A DNA stretch of 64,000 nucleotides from Flavobacterium psychraerolatum (GTDB lineage Bacteria; Bacteroidota; Bacteroidia; Flavobacteriales; Flavobacteriaceae). The notes under the pieces were generated by a model. It did not search any database, was not told the origin of the DNA, and was given only the letters and a program-made list of their open reading frames with translations. The stretch covers positions 1-64,000 of the forward strand of contig NZ_JAOQMX010000014.1 in NCBI RefSeq assembly GCF_025960985.1. Direction: 5' to 3'. This document shows positions 24,175 to 32,952 of the stretch, one piece after another. The position numbers and the translations under genes were made by a program. Position 1 is the first letter of the stretch. Each line of letters opens with the position of its first letter.

Positions 24175-25410
24175 TTATAGAAATTTCTTTTCGATAATAT
24201 CCATAAAACGCTCTTCGTAGTCATCTTTACCTTTCCATTCATTATAGTCTGGCTTTACCATTTGATCAATAAAATCTTTGGTTTCGTAAAAATTATCAAA
24301 TGTAATCAACTGACTCATTACACGATTATAATCTTCTCTACTGTTTCCAAAAAGGTGTTTCACAAAAGCAATTTGATCGTTTAAATCGATTTCAATTCCT
24401 TTTGATAATTTATCATTGAGGGATACTGCTTTTATAGTTGCTTTTTCGGTGACTATTTCTTTGGCAGCAACCACATTTTCTTCTATAGTTTTTTCAACTA
24501 CTTTGATCGGTTCAAAAACAGGTATTGGTACAATGGGTTTTACGTTCTCTACTTTTACAAATTGAGGCTCGTTGTAGCTAGTGCCCAGTAAATCTTCAAA
24601 TGAGATTTGTATTGCTTCTGCTTTTTTAGGAGGTGTTGCTACTGCTGCAACTATATTTTCTATTTTTTCGTCATCCTCCTCCTCTGTACTTAGGGTAAAA
24701 TTGGGAGTAAAGGCTGGAGGAGCAATCAAAACTTCGTCATCCTCTTCGCTTTCTTCTTCATCTTCTTCATCGATAATTTCTTGGTCTTCTTCTTCAAAGG
24801 CTTCTACTTCATTTTCCTCTTCTTCGTTTAGATCAATTTCATCTTCCTCTACTTCGGATGTAGTTTCGTTTAGTATTTCAGAATCATGTTCTTCAAGGAT
24901 TTCTTCTTCTGTTTCTTCGAAGACTTCTTCATCTTCGATTTGGTTTAGTTCAATTTCTTCTTCAATATGCTGTTCCTCGTCTAGGTTGTACCCATCGGTA
25001 ATTGTATGAGTTTCTTGTGAAGGAATTGTTTCATTAATAACTGCGGTCGCTTCATCAAGTGCAGGACTTGCCGCTGTTCTTTCTTCGATTGGGGTTGAAG
25101 CTTCAGTTACGGGAGTACTAGTTTGAATATCGGTTGGTATTGGTAATGGTTCTATGATCACGTTGTCTTGTACCAAGGTGTCGAGTATAGGAGCTTCATT
25201 ATCATAAAAAGCCTCTGCGTCTTTGATCATTGCGGCATGACCAATAGTCGGTTTTACGGTACCATATTGTTCTTCTACAAAACGTAAAACAGATAGTTTT
25301 TCATATAATTTTTGAGTTTCCAAAAACAGTTGGTTCACATCAGATTTGTTTTTTAGTTGTAAAATGCGGTGTGCAATGCTGATTAAGTCAGCTTCCAATC
25401 TTTTTTTCAT
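24175..25410 (-). CDS. acidic low-complexity protein, unknown function
   Basis: 411 residues in three parts. An N-terminal helical region (1-75, MKKRLEADLISIAHRILQL, then DVNQLFLETQKLYEKLSVL) looks like coiled coil; a central region (about 75-290) is extremely rich in Glu/Asp with Thr/Pro, clearly disordered; a C-terminal folded part (about 330-411: DKLSKGIEIDLNDQIAFVKHLF, then GNSREDYNRVMSQLITFD) is conserved-looking. No signal peptide. I know similar proteins beside tdk or rsmI in flavobacteria but no assigned function. The two ordered ends joined by an acidic tether suggest a scaffold or adaptor, which is inference only. Confidence 0.75.
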   Translation of the reverse strand: MKKRLEADLISIAHRILQLKNKSDVNQLFLETQKLYEKLSVLRFVEEQYGTVKPTIGHAAMIKDAEAFYDNEAPILDTLVQDNVIIEPLPIPTDIQTSTPVTEASTPIEERTAASPALDEATAVINETIPSQETHTITDGYNLDEEQHIEEEIELNQIEDEEVFEETEEEILEEHDSEILNETTSEVEEDEIDLNEEEENEVEAFEEEDQEIIDEEDEEESEEDDEVLIAPPAFTPNFTLSTEEEDDEKIENIVAAVATPPKKAEAIQISFEDLLGTSYNEPQFVKVENVKPIVPIPVFEPIKVVEKTIEENVVAAKEIVTEKATIKAVSLNDKLSKGIEIDLNDQIAFVKHLFGNSREDYNRVMSQLITFDNFYETKDFIDQMVKPDYNEWKGKDDYEERFMDIIEKKFL

Positions 25411-25606
25411 AACGGTAGAATTATAATAAGTAGCGAATGTTGTAATATTAGTTGATCTAAAAATGTAAAGGTTTAATGGCGGTAAAGCTCATTAATTGAT
25501 AAAAATTTTCTACTTTTGAGATGATACAAAAGTATAAAATCTTCTGTGCATTTATCAAGTTACAAAGTAATAAAAACTATTCATTTTTTAAGTAAGAAAA
25601 AACAAA

Positions 25607-26197
25607 ATGTTTCTCGAAAATACAGTAAATCATAAAGAGCAGTTTGGTTGGATTGAAGTGATCTGTGGTTCCATGTTTTCTGGTAAAACAGAAGAATTGA
25701 TCCGAAGGTTGAAAAGAGCCCAATTTGCCAAACAAAAAGTCGAAATATTCAAGCCTTCCGTCGATACTAGATACCATGATGAATTAGTTATTTCACATGA
25801 TGCCAACGAAATTCGATCAACACCTGTGCCTGCAGCTGCCAATATTTCGATTTTGGCGCAAGGTTGTGATGTAGTTGGTATTGATGAAGCTCAATTTTTT
25901 GATGACGAAATTGTTACCGTTTGTAATAACTTGGCCAATCAAGGAATTCGCGTTATTGTAGCGGGATTAGATATGGATTTTAAAGGGAATCCTTTTGGAC
26001 CCATGCCTGCTTTAATGGCAACGGCCGAATATGTTACCAAAGTACATGCTGTTTGCACCCGTACAGGAAATCTAGCACATTTTAGTTTTCGAAAAAACAA
26101 CAACGAAAAATTAGTCATGTTGGGTGAAACCGAAGAATATGAGCCCTTAAGTCGAGGGGCATATTATAGAGCAATTCAAAAAAACCAAGACGACTAA
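25607..26197 (+). CDS. tdk: thymidine kinase
   Basis: Phosphorylates thymidine with ATP for salvage. 196 residues, type II (TK1-like). P-loop [11 protein letters not shown] near residues 22-32, [11 protein letters not shown] for the Walker B and catalytic Glu, and the thymidine lasso [15 protein letters not shown] near the end. The four-Cys zinc site usual in TK1-like enzymes is not intact: only VCTRTG remains on one side and no CR-x-C in the lasso, as seems normal for flavobacterial enzymes. A terminator overlaps its last codons. Confidence 0.95.
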   Translation: MFLENTVNHKEQFGWIEVICGSMFSGKTEELIRRLKRAQFAKQKVEIFKPSVDTRYHDELVISHDANEIRSTPVPAAANISILAQGCDVVGIDEAQFFDDEIVTVCNNLANQGIRVIVAGLDMDFKGNPFGPMPALMATAEYVTKVHAVCTRTGNLAHFSFRKNNNEKLVMLGETEEYEPLSRGAYYRAIQKNQDD

Positions 26198-26218
26198 GTT
26201 CTTGGTTTTCTTTTTTTT
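26181..26218 (+). terminator. intrinsic terminator overlapping the tdk stop
   Basis: Stem aaaaccaaga / tcttggtttt, 9-nt loop containing the tdk stop codon, then eight T. Confidence 0.9.
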
Positions 26219-26320
26219 AGGATTTGAGTACCGATTATAATAGTGTAACTTTATAAAATAATTTGAGAACCAATTGACTTTAATTTGCTTTACCTTTGAT
26301 CAATATTAAAATCAAAAATT

Positions 26321-26755
26321 ATGAGATATATTTATGTAGTAGTGGTTTCGTTAATGATTATGTCTTGTAAAAAAGCAGATAAGGAAGGGGTAATGTCAGA
26401 CAGCCAAATGAGTATTGACTCTATTAAGCAAGTTAGCATTGATTCTATGAAAATGGAGATGGTGAAGAAAAAAACGATTGATTCTATGAAAATAGAAATG
26501 GCAAAGCAAGAACAAGCAGTTACCAAAGAAGCAGTGGTAGTAAAGCAAACTACGCAAGCAACTACTCAGTCGGTTGCACCAGTTGCAAAAAAGAAATGGA
26601 GTGGTGCTGCCAAAGGGGCTGTTATTGGTGCTGGAGTAGGAGCGGTTACAGGAGCTGTAATTAGCAAGAAAAAAGGAACTGGTGCTATTATCGGTGGTTT
26701 AGCTGGTGCTGGTATTGGAGCAGGAACTGGAGCTATTATTGATGGCAAGAAATAA
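26321..26755 (+). CDS. glycine-zipper lipoprotein
   Basis: 144-residue lipoprotein, lipobox SLMIMSC with Cys at residue 16. A charged helical region follows that contains an imperfect repeat (SIDSMKMEMVKKK, TIDSMKIEMAKQE) formed by a DNA duplication of about 39 bp. The C-terminal part (about 90-144) is a glycine zipper: GAAKGAVIGAGVGAVTGAVI, then KKKGTGAIIGGLAGAGIGAGTGA, as in YMGG-like and OmpA-linked membrane proteins that insert or dock in membranes. Located in the outer membrane or periplasm; function unknown. TACCTTTG at 26291-26298 is a promoter-like box. Confidence 0.85.
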   Translation: MRYIYVVVVSLMIMSCKKADKEGVMSDSQMSIDSIKQVSIDSMKMEMVKKKTIDSMKIEMAKQEQAVTKEAVVVKQTTQATTQSVAPVAKKKWSGAAKGAVIGAGVGAVTGAVISKKKGTGAIIGGLAGAGIGAGTGAIIDGKK

Positions 26756-26775
26756 AAAAAAGTAAATTAAATTAA

Positions 26776-26822
26776 ATTAAGAAGGCTGTTTCATGTAAGT
26801 GAAACAGCCTTCTTAATTTTTT
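26776..26822. terminator. bidirectional terminator between the glycine-zipper gene and rpoN
   Basis: Perfect 18-bp stem (26776-26793 / 26800-26817) with a 6-nt loop; T tract on the plus side and A-rich flank on the minus side, so it can serve both converging genes. Confidence 0.9.
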
Positions 26823-26837
26823 GTAACCCCAAAAGCT

Positions 26838-28307
26838 TTAGATTTTCTTTCTCATTCTAGCTACAGGTATATCGAGTTGTTCTCTATATTTAGCAATTGT
26901 TCTTCGAGCAATTGGATACCCTTTTTCTTTAAGTAATTCGGCTAATTGATCGTCTGGATATGGTTTTTTCTTGTCTTCTTCTTCGATAATGTTTTGTAAT
27001 ATTTTTTTAATTTCGAGGGTTGATACATCTTCTCCTTGATCATTTTTCATCGCTTCAGAGAAAAATTCTTTGATTAATTTGGTTCCGTAAGGTGTTTCTA
27101 CATACTTACTATTGGCTACACGTGAAATCGTTGAAATGTCCAAACCAACCAAATCGGCAATATCTTTCAAAATCATAGGCTTCATAAGGATCTCATCTCC
27201 TTCCAAGAAAAAATCTTCTTGGTAGTGCATGATCGCATTCATGGTGACAAATAGCGTTTCTTGTCGCTGTCTAATCGCATCGATGAACCATTTGGCCGAA
27301 TCCAATTTTTGCTTAATAAACTGTACGGCATCTTTTTGATCATTGGATTTGTCGCGAGAGTCCTTGTATGTACGCAACATATCTTGGTAATCTTTTGAAA
27401 CGTGTAACGAGGGAGCATTCCGCCCGTTAAGTGTGAGTTCCAATTCACCCTCAACTATTCGAATAGCAAAATCGGGAACTACATTTTCAGTCACTTTATT
27501 GTTCCCAGTAAATGAGCCACCCGGTTTTGGGTTCAAACGCTCAATTTCATGAACGGCTTTTTTGAGCTGCTCATTTGAAACATTGTATTTTTGAATCAGT
27601 TTTTCATAATGTTTTTTGGTAAAAGCATCAAACTGGTTTTCAATAATATCAATTGCCAAATCTACATATTCTGTAGGGGTACGATGTTTCAATTGCAACA
27701 GCAAGCATTCTTGTAAGTCACGAGCTCCTACACCAGATGGTTCAAGTTCGTGAATCACATGAAGCATTTTTTCGACCATTACTTCATCCGTGTATAGTGC
27801 TTGCGTAAAGGCCATGTCATCTACCAAGTCAGCAATACTTCTGCGTATGTATCCCATATCATCAATACTACCGACCAGAAATTCGGCAATTTGACGCTCT
27901 TCATCATCCAGTATAAATGTATTCAACTGATTTATTAAATCTTGATGGAAACTTATGTTAGCAGCAATAGGTGATTCGCGACTCTCATCGTCATCACTGT
28001 AATTGTTGGCTTGTGTTTTGTAATCTGGTGTATCATCATCACTTAGGTAATCGTCTATATTGATGTCATCCGCTTCGATTCTATCCGCATCGTCGCTGTC
28101 ATCATAATCATCGAATTCGTCATTTTCGAATTCGTCGTTTTCATAATCATCTTCTTCGTTTCCAGTTTCCAAAGCTGGATTCTCATTCATTTCTTCCAAC
28201 AAACGCTGTTCGAATGCTTGCGTAGGCAATTGAATTAACTTCATCAGCTGAATTTGCTGAGGAGATAATTTTTGAGATAGTTTTAAATTTAAGAATTGCT
28301 TTAGCAT
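26838..28307 (-). CDS. rpoN: RNA polymerase sigma-54 factor
   Basis: Alternative sigma factor that needs AAA+ activators. 489 residues. Region I at the N-terminus is glutamine/leucine-rich (KLSQKLSPQQIQLMKLIQLP); region II (about 45-110) is strongly acidic; the core-binding region follows; the C-terminal helix-turn-helix is followed by the RpoN box ARRTIAKYRE near 467-476. The box matches ARRTVAKYRE with one conservative change. No enhancer-binding protein gene is in this window. It converges on a bidirectional terminator and has asnS upstream. Confidence 0.96.
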   Translation of the reverse strand: MLKQFLNLKLSQKLSPQQIQLMKLIQLPTQAFEQRLLEEMNENPALETGNEEDDYENDEFENDEFDDYDDSDDADRIEADDINIDDYLSDDDTPDYKTQANNYSDDDESRESPIAANISFHQDLINQLNTFILDDEERQIAEFLVGSIDDMGYIRRSIADLVDDMAFTQALYTDEVMVEKMLHVIHELEPSGVGARDLQECLLLQLKHRTPTEYVDLAIDIIENQFDAFTKKHYEKLIQKYNVSNEQLKKAVHEIERLNPKPGGSFTGNNKVTENVVPDFAIRIVEGELELTLNGRNAPSLHVSKDYQDMLRTYKDSRDKSNDQKDAVQFIKQKLDSAKWFIDAIRQRQETLFVTMNAIMHYQEDFFLEGDEILMKPMILKDIADLVGLDISTISRVANSKYVETPYGTKLIKEFFSEAMKNDQGEDVSTLEIKKILQNIIEEEDKKKPYPDDQLAELLKEKGYPIARRTIAKYREQLDIPVARMRKKI

Positions 28308-28388
28308 TTGTGTTTTTTGTTGTTTTATTTTAGTATTTCAAGTTTCAGTACATATAGCCACTTAAAACTTAAAACTTGAAACAAATTT

Positions 28389-29834
28389 TTAAAATTCCGC
28401 GCTCCCTGGTGTTCTAGGAAATGGAATAACATCGCGTATGTTGGTCATTCCGGTTACAAACAAGACCAATCTTTCAAACCCAAGTCCAAAACCTGAGTGA
28501 ACTGCGCTACCAAATCTACGAGTGTCAAGGTACCAAGACAATTCTTGTTCATCGATATTTAACGCTTTCATTTTTTCTATCAAAACGTCAAAACGCTCTT
28601 CGCGTTGTGATCCACCTACGATTTCTCCAATTCCGGGGAAAAGGATGTCCATGGCGCGAACCGTTTCTTTGCCGGGTGCTGTGTTATCGTTCAAACGCAT
28701 ATAAAACGCTTTGATGTTTGCCGGATAATCAAATAAAATCACGGGACATTTAAAGTGTTTCTCTACCAAATAACGTTCGTGTTCTGATTGTAAGTCAGCT
28801 CCCCATTCGTTAATAATATAATTAAATTTCTTCTTCTTGTTGGGTGTGCAGTTTCTCAAAATGTCGATTGCCTCTGTGTAAGATACACGTTTGAAATTAT
28901 TTTTCAAAACAAAATCTAATTTGTCTAGCAAAGCCATTTCGCTTCTTTCTGCTTGCGGTTTTGATTTCTCTTCGTCTAGTAAACGGGCTTCTAAGAATTT
29001 TAAATCCTCAGGACATTTCTCCAAAGCATATTTTATGACATACTGTATAAATTCCTCTGCCAAGTCCATGTTGTCATTCAAATCATTAAAGGCTACTTCT
29101 GGTTCAATCATCCAAAATTCGGCCAAGTGACGAGATGTATTAGAGTTTTCTGCTCTAAAAGTTGGTCCAAATGTATAAATCTGTCCCAAAGCCATTGCAA
29201 ATGTTTCCCCTTCCAATTGTCCAGAAACCGTCAAATTGGTTTCTTTACCAAAAAAATCTTCTTTATAATTTACTTTTCCGTCCTCGGTTCTTGGCGTTTT
29301 GTCAAAAGATAAAGCAGTTACTTTAAACATTTCTCCAGCTCCTTCTGCATCAGAACCTGTTATAATTGGTGTATTCACATACACAAAACCTTTTTCCTGA
29401 AAATAGCTATGCACGGCAAATGATAATACAGAACGTACTCGCATAATCGCTCCAAAAGCATTCGTCCGTACACGTAAATGGGCATTTTCACGCAAAAACT
29501 CCATGGAATGCTTCTTGGGTTGCATCGGAAATTTTTCTGGGTCCGAATCTCCAAGTATCTCCAAATTGGCTACCTGAATTTCATATTTCTGACCCGCACC
29601 TTTACTTTCGACTAAGGCACCCGTTACAGAAACGGAAGCTCCAGTGGTAATTCTTTTTAATATTTCGTCTGGTGTATTCTCAAAATCCACCACACATTGT
29701 ATATTATTGATGGTCGAACCATCATTTAAGGCAATAAATTGATTGTTTCTAAAAGTCCTTACCCATCCTTTTGCATTTACTTCTGGCAGTGTCGAGGCAC
29801 TGTTAAGCAATTCTTTAACTTTTGTATGTCTCAT
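28389..29834 (-). CDS. asnS: asparagine--tRNA ligase
   Basis: Class II aminoacyl-tRNA synthetase charging tRNA-Asn. 481 residues. An N-terminal OB-fold anticodon-binding domain ([21 protein letters not shown] near 19-39) precedes the catalytic core, with motif 2 in [25 protein letters not shown] and motif 3 in [21 protein letters not shown]. The C-terminal [11 protein letters not shown] is the standard AsnRS ending. The gap to rpoN (28308-28388) contains AAAACTT-type words, another simple repeat. Identity is clear. Confidence 0.97.
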   Translation of the reverse strand: MRHTKVKELLNSASTLPEVNAKGWVRTFRNNQFIALNDGSTINNIQCVVDFENTPDEILKRITTGASVSVTGALVESKGAGQKYEIQVANLEILGDSDPEKFPMQPKKHSMEFLRENAHLRVRTNAFGAIMRVRSVLSFAVHSYFQEKGFVYVNTPIITGSDAEGAGEMFKVTALSFDKTPRTEDGKVNYKEDFFGKETNLTVSGQLEGETFAMALGQIYTFGPTFRAENSNTSRHLAEFWMIEPEVAFNDLNDNMDLAEEFIQYVIKYALEKCPEDLKFLEARLLDEEKSKPQAERSEMALLDKLDFVLKNNFKRVSYTEAIDILRNCTPNKKKKFNYIINEWGADLQSEHERYLVEKHFKCPVILFDYPANIKAFYMRLNDNTAPGKETVRAMDILFPGIGEIVGGSQREERFDVLIEKMKALNIDEQELSWYLDTRRFGSAVHSGFGLGFERLVLFVTGMTNIRDVIPFPRTPGSAEF

Positions 29835-30217
29835 TTTAGGGTTGTAATTAATTTAAAAAGACTCATTTTTCAACTACAAATATAAATCTTTTGAAGTTAT
29901 TTTTCAGATAGAATTTTTACTCTCTGTGCTCGAGGATACTATATTATTTGGTTTTTGAAAAAATTCGTAGAGGATATGCTTCTAATCTATATCATGTAGC
30001 TGTTTTGAAGTTATAATGTTTTAATAAAATAAAGGTGTTAATCAGTGTTTGTCTAGATATTTTGAGGCCATTTTGTTTATTTGGGCTGTTGGTTTATCAA
30101 TCTTTCTACTTCAATATTCGAATGATGTAACATAATATTATAACTGTATAAGTACAAATTGTAGCTTGTTGGTACCTTTATATTCAATAAATAGGAAGCT
30201 CATTAATTAAATTCTGG
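29835..30217. other. AT-rich divergent intergenic region
   Basis: 383 bp between asnS and the BON-domain gene. It must hold both promoters; no clear flavobacterial -7 box with a matching -33 was picked out by eye, and no ORF or hairpin stands out. Confidence 0.5.
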
Positions 30218-30799
30218 ATGAAAAATAATGAAAAATTACAACTAGGTGCTAGTATCAAAAAAAAACGAGAATCCTTGATTTCTGTGATATGGAATGATAA
30301 ATATAGGACTCAAGTTAGTGAATTTGTTTGCGATAATTTGCAGCCTGAAGTAGATGCTATTTATACAAAAAAAACAAATAGTGAACTTACAGATGATGTG
30401 AAATTGGCATTAAAATTAAATCATTGGATTCCACAGGGGAATATTAGTATAAAAGCTGATGAAGGTTGGGTTACTCTGGAAGGTGAATTGACTTGTTCAT
30501 GTCAAAAGGACGCTGTTAGGAATGTTTTGAGTGCCCTATCAGGAATTATTGGAGTTACCGATAATATTAAAATTAAGTCAAAAACTAATAATGTTATGCA
30601 AGAAAAAGAAATTGAAGAAGCTATTTTTGGTAATGGTTTACCGCACAATATTGATATATCAGTAAAAGTAATTGATACTACGGCTATACTTAGCGGTACA
30701 GTAAATTCTTGGGATGAAAAAGAAAAGATTGGACGAATTGCTTGGAGTAGTTCTGGAATTTGGCTAGTAAAAAATGAATTACAGATTAGTTCATATTAA
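30218..30799 (+). CDS. BON-domain protein
   Basis: 193 residues with two BON (OsmY-type) domains: first about 68-125 (DVKLALKLNHWIPQGNISIK, GWVTLEGELTCSCQKDAVRN) and second about 130-190 (IEEAIFGNGLPHNIDISVKV, TAILSGTVNSWDEKEKIGRIA). No signal peptide is visible, so despite the OsmY-like domains it is probably cytoplasmic or membrane-associated by the domain. The N-terminal 60 residues are not recognised. BON proteins are often induced by osmotic or envelope stress. It is the first gene of a stress-type cluster. Confidence 0.88.
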   Translation: MKNNEKLQLGASIKKKRESLISVIWNDKYRTQVSEFVCDNLQPEVDAIYTKKTNSELTDDVKLALKLNHWIPQGNISIKADEGWVTLEGELTCSCQKDAVRNVLSALSGIIGVTDNIKIKSKTNNVMQEKEIEEAIFGNGLPHNIDISVKVIDTTAILSGTVNSWDEKEKIGRIAWSSSGIWLVKNELQISSY

Positions 30800-30896
30800 A
30801 TGGATTAAAGAATGCTTTTTTGCTTAGCATTCTTCTGATTCGTGACCAAAATAAATTCTGTAACGTTTAAATAATTAATAAATTAAAATAGACAAT

Positions 30897-31415
30897 ATGA
30901 AAACTAAAATAGAATTAGATCAAAAGATCACAAGTATAACCACCAAAATTCAGAGTAATTTTCCTGAATTGGTCAAATACATCGCTGAAATGCCCGTAAA
31001 AATTTCTGAAAATGGTGAAGTAACTAATGAAAATCTAGAAGAATATTATAATTCTTTGCAAGAATTATTTGTAGATTATTCTAAAACACATAGTAGTAAG
31101 CAGTTAAGTAAAACAGAAGAAAATACCCACTATGCTGATCTTCAAAATTATCCTGCTTCAGAGGACATTTATCAACAAGGTGTAAAAGTTGGAGAATTGG
31201 ATCCTAATGATATTTCGAAAAATAAATCACCCAATGAGGTACCAGGAATGCCCAACGAAATAGATTTCCGTAACGACAAATCTGGGAAAGATTTAGATAT
31301 ACCTGGTTCTGAATTAGACGATCAACAGGAGAATATAGGTAGTGAAGACGAGGAAAATAATTACTACAGTTTGGGAGGTGACAACCATAATGATTTGGAA
31401 GAAGATCGAGCATAG
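30897..31415 (+). CDS. acidic protein of unknown function in a stress cluster
   Basis: 172 residues, no signal peptide. The first half is a helical region with Lys/Glu (ELDQKITSITTKIQSNFPELV, EYYNSLQELFVDYSKTHSSKQLS); the second half is hydrophilic and probably disordered, rich in Asp/Asn/Glu, with PNEVPGMPNEIDFRNDKSGKD. Such hydrophilic tails recall desiccation-tolerance proteins. Family not recognised with confidence. It follows the BON gene by 97 nt in the same direction and precedes a stress flavoprotein, so shared regulation is plausible. Confidence 0.65.
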   Translation: MKTKIELDQKITSITTKIQSNFPELVKYIAEMPVKISENGEVTNENLEEYYNSLQELFVDYSKTHSSKQLSKTEENTHYADLQNYPASEDIYQQGVKVGELDPNDISKNKSPNEVPGMPNEIDFRNDKSGKDLDIPGSELDDQQENIGSEDEENNYYSLGGDNHNDLEEDRA

Positions 31416-31449
31416 TTTGATTTCTTACTTTTACAAGTTGTAACATACA

Positions 31450-31476
31450 AAGCACAGCCCCAAGCTGTGTTTTTTT
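31450..31476 (+). terminator. intrinsic terminator after the acidic protein gene
   Basis: Stem agcacagc / gctgtgtt (one G-U pair) with a loop cccaa, then seven T. Confidence 0.8.
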
Positions 31477-31614
31477 ATTTTGCTATATACCCAAATGAGT
31501 AGGTGGTTGAAATCTAGTAATTTAGTAAGGAAATTGTGTAACTAAATCTTGGGTTTAAAGTAGAACTTTATACTATTGTTAATCAAAGAAGTATTAAAAT
31601 AAAAACTAAAAATC

Positions 31615-32115
31615 ATGGGAGATTATAAAGAATTAAGAGACGATGCAGCAGTAGACAAAATTAAAGACTTGGCTGAGGATATAAAGACCTGTTTATTTTG
31701 CACGTACAAAGAGGGTAAAATCAACTCCAGACCAATGGCTGCTCAGAAAATTGATGATGAGGGAAATCTTTGGTTTTTATCTGATAAAACAAGTGAGAAA
31801 AATGTTGAGATAATTCAGAATCCAACAGTAGAGTTATTTTTTTCAGCCCCACACGATCAGTTTTTGACCTTACATGGGACAGCGAGTATCACTTATGATC
31901 GTGAGATTATAAAAGAATTGTTTACACCAATTGTAAAAGTTTGGATGCCAGAAGGTGTTGATGATCCCAATTTGAGTGCAATAAAAGTAGTACCAAAAGA
32001 TGGGTATTATTGGAATAATAAACACAATAAAATTGTGGCTGTTGCAAAAATGACAACTTCCTTTATAACAGGGAAAACGATGGATGACGGTATCGAAGGT
32101 GATTTGAAATTATAA
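31615..32115 (+). CDS. general stress protein 26-like flavin-binding protein
   Basis: 166 residues of the pyridoxamine-5'-phosphate-oxidase-like split-barrel fold. Signs: CLFCTYKEGKINSRPMAAQK (the flavin-binding strand pair), LWFLSDKTSEKNVEIIQNP, LHGTASITYDREIIKELFTP and VWMPEGVDDPNLSAIKVVP, which are words of the general stress protein 26 group. It probably binds FMN or FAD and is cytoplasmic; the reaction is not known for most members. Located between a plus-strand terminator upstream and a shared terminator downstream, so it is a single-gene unit. Confidence 0.88.
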   Translation: MGDYKELRDDAAVDKIKDLAEDIKTCLFCTYKEGKINSRPMAAQKIDDEGNLWFLSDKTSEKNVEIIQNPTVELFFSAPHDQFLTLHGTASITYDREIIKELFTPIVKVWMPEGVDDPNLSAIKVVPKDGYYWNNKHNKIVAVAKMTTSFITGKTMDDGIEGDLKL

Positions 32116-32128
32116 TTTAAAAGTATAT

Positions 32129-32158
32129 AAAGTGCGGTTTCGTAACCGCACTTTTGAC
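32129..32158. terminator. hairpin between converging stress genes
   Basis: Perfect 11-bp stem aaagtgcggtt / aaccgcacttt with a 4-nt loop, T-rich on the plus side. Probably used by both genes. Confidence 0.8.
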
Positions 32159-32169
32159 TTTATTTTTAT

Positions 32170-32745
32170 TTATTCTGCCTCAGCAGCTTCAATATTAATA
32201 GCCTCTACTGCTATTTCTGTTAATTTAATATCGGCTCCTTTTTCTTCTTCAAGAGTTTCTTCTAAGAGCGTTGCCGCTTCTGAAAATCCTAACGTAGCTG
32301 CAAATTGGCGTAATGTTCCGTAAGTTGCAATTTCATAGTGCTCAATTTTTTGACTGGCTGCAATTATACCTGCATCACGTACAACTCCCAGTTCAGTTTC
32401 TTCCATTATACTTTTTCCTTCCTCAATTAGGCCAGCCATGGCATCACATTTTTTAGCTGTCGCTTTTTTACCGATAAGGTCAAATACTTTTTCAAGTCTT
32501 ATTACATGTTCTTCTGTTTCAGTTAGGTGATTATTCAGAGATTCTATTAGTTTTTTATCGCTAGCGTTTTTAGCCATTTTAGGAATCGCTTTCGTTAATG
32601 CTTTTTCTGCCCAATAAATATCTTTAAGGGAATCGATAAATAGTTCTTTTAATCCAGATGCAGCATCAGATTTTGCTCTAATAGTACCTTTTTTTGCATC
32701 TGTCTTCGCAGTTGTTTTTTTTTCTTTTGTTTCTGTAGTTTTCAT
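32170..32745 (-). CDS. YciF-like ferritin-fold protein (DUF892)
   Basis: 191 residues. The N-terminal 35 residues are Lys/Thr/Ala-rich and disordered (KETTAKTDAKK-like), then the DUF892 four-helix domain: LKELFIDSLKDIYWAEKALTKAIPKM, NHLTETEEHVIRLEKVF, CDAMAGLIEEGKSIM, IASQKIEHYEIATYGTLRQF and LLEETLEEEKGADIKLTEIA. YciF has a rubrerythrin/ferritin-like fold and is stress-induced in enterobacteria. The helix Glu/His residues that could hold a di-metal site (ETEEH, EHYE, EEEK) are present. The basic leader may let it bind DNA; that is inference. Confidence 0.9.
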   Translation of the reverse strand: MKTTETKEKKTTAKTDAKKGTIRAKSDAASGLKELFIDSLKDIYWAEKALTKAIPKMAKNASDKKLIESLNNHLTETEEHVIRLEKVFDLIGKKATAKKCDAMAGLIEEGKSIMEETELGVVRDAGIIAASQKIEHYEIATYGTLRQFAATLGFSEAATLLEETLEEEKGADIKLTEIAVEAINIEAAEAE

Positions 32746-32890
32746 AATGAATGTTTTTAATTGATTAACCTATTCAAAATTAGCAGTTTGACTGCTTAAA
32801 ATTATTACAGAATTCTTTAGAAAAATTATATGATCCTCATTTAAAAGTTTAAGTAGTAAGCAGAAAGGTAGAGTGTTTTTTTATAAGAAT

Positions 32891-32927
32891 AAAAAAAAAC
32901 TTCCCATCATTTTGAGATGGGAAGTTT
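32891..32927 (-). terminator. intrinsic terminator after the GH63 gene
   Basis: Perfect 12-bp stem aaacttcccatc / gatgggaagttt, 7-nt loop, then nine U in the minus reading. Confidence 0.9.
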
Positions 32928-32952
32928 CATGTTTTATTAACTGTATTGTTAT

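Noticed and set aside
24581..25009. Long plus-strand Ser-rich reading frame opposite the acidic protein gene
   Set aside because: It is the mirror of Glu/Asp codons on the minus strand; Ser repeats have no protein-like pattern and the minus-strand gene has a proper start, ordered ends and normal context.
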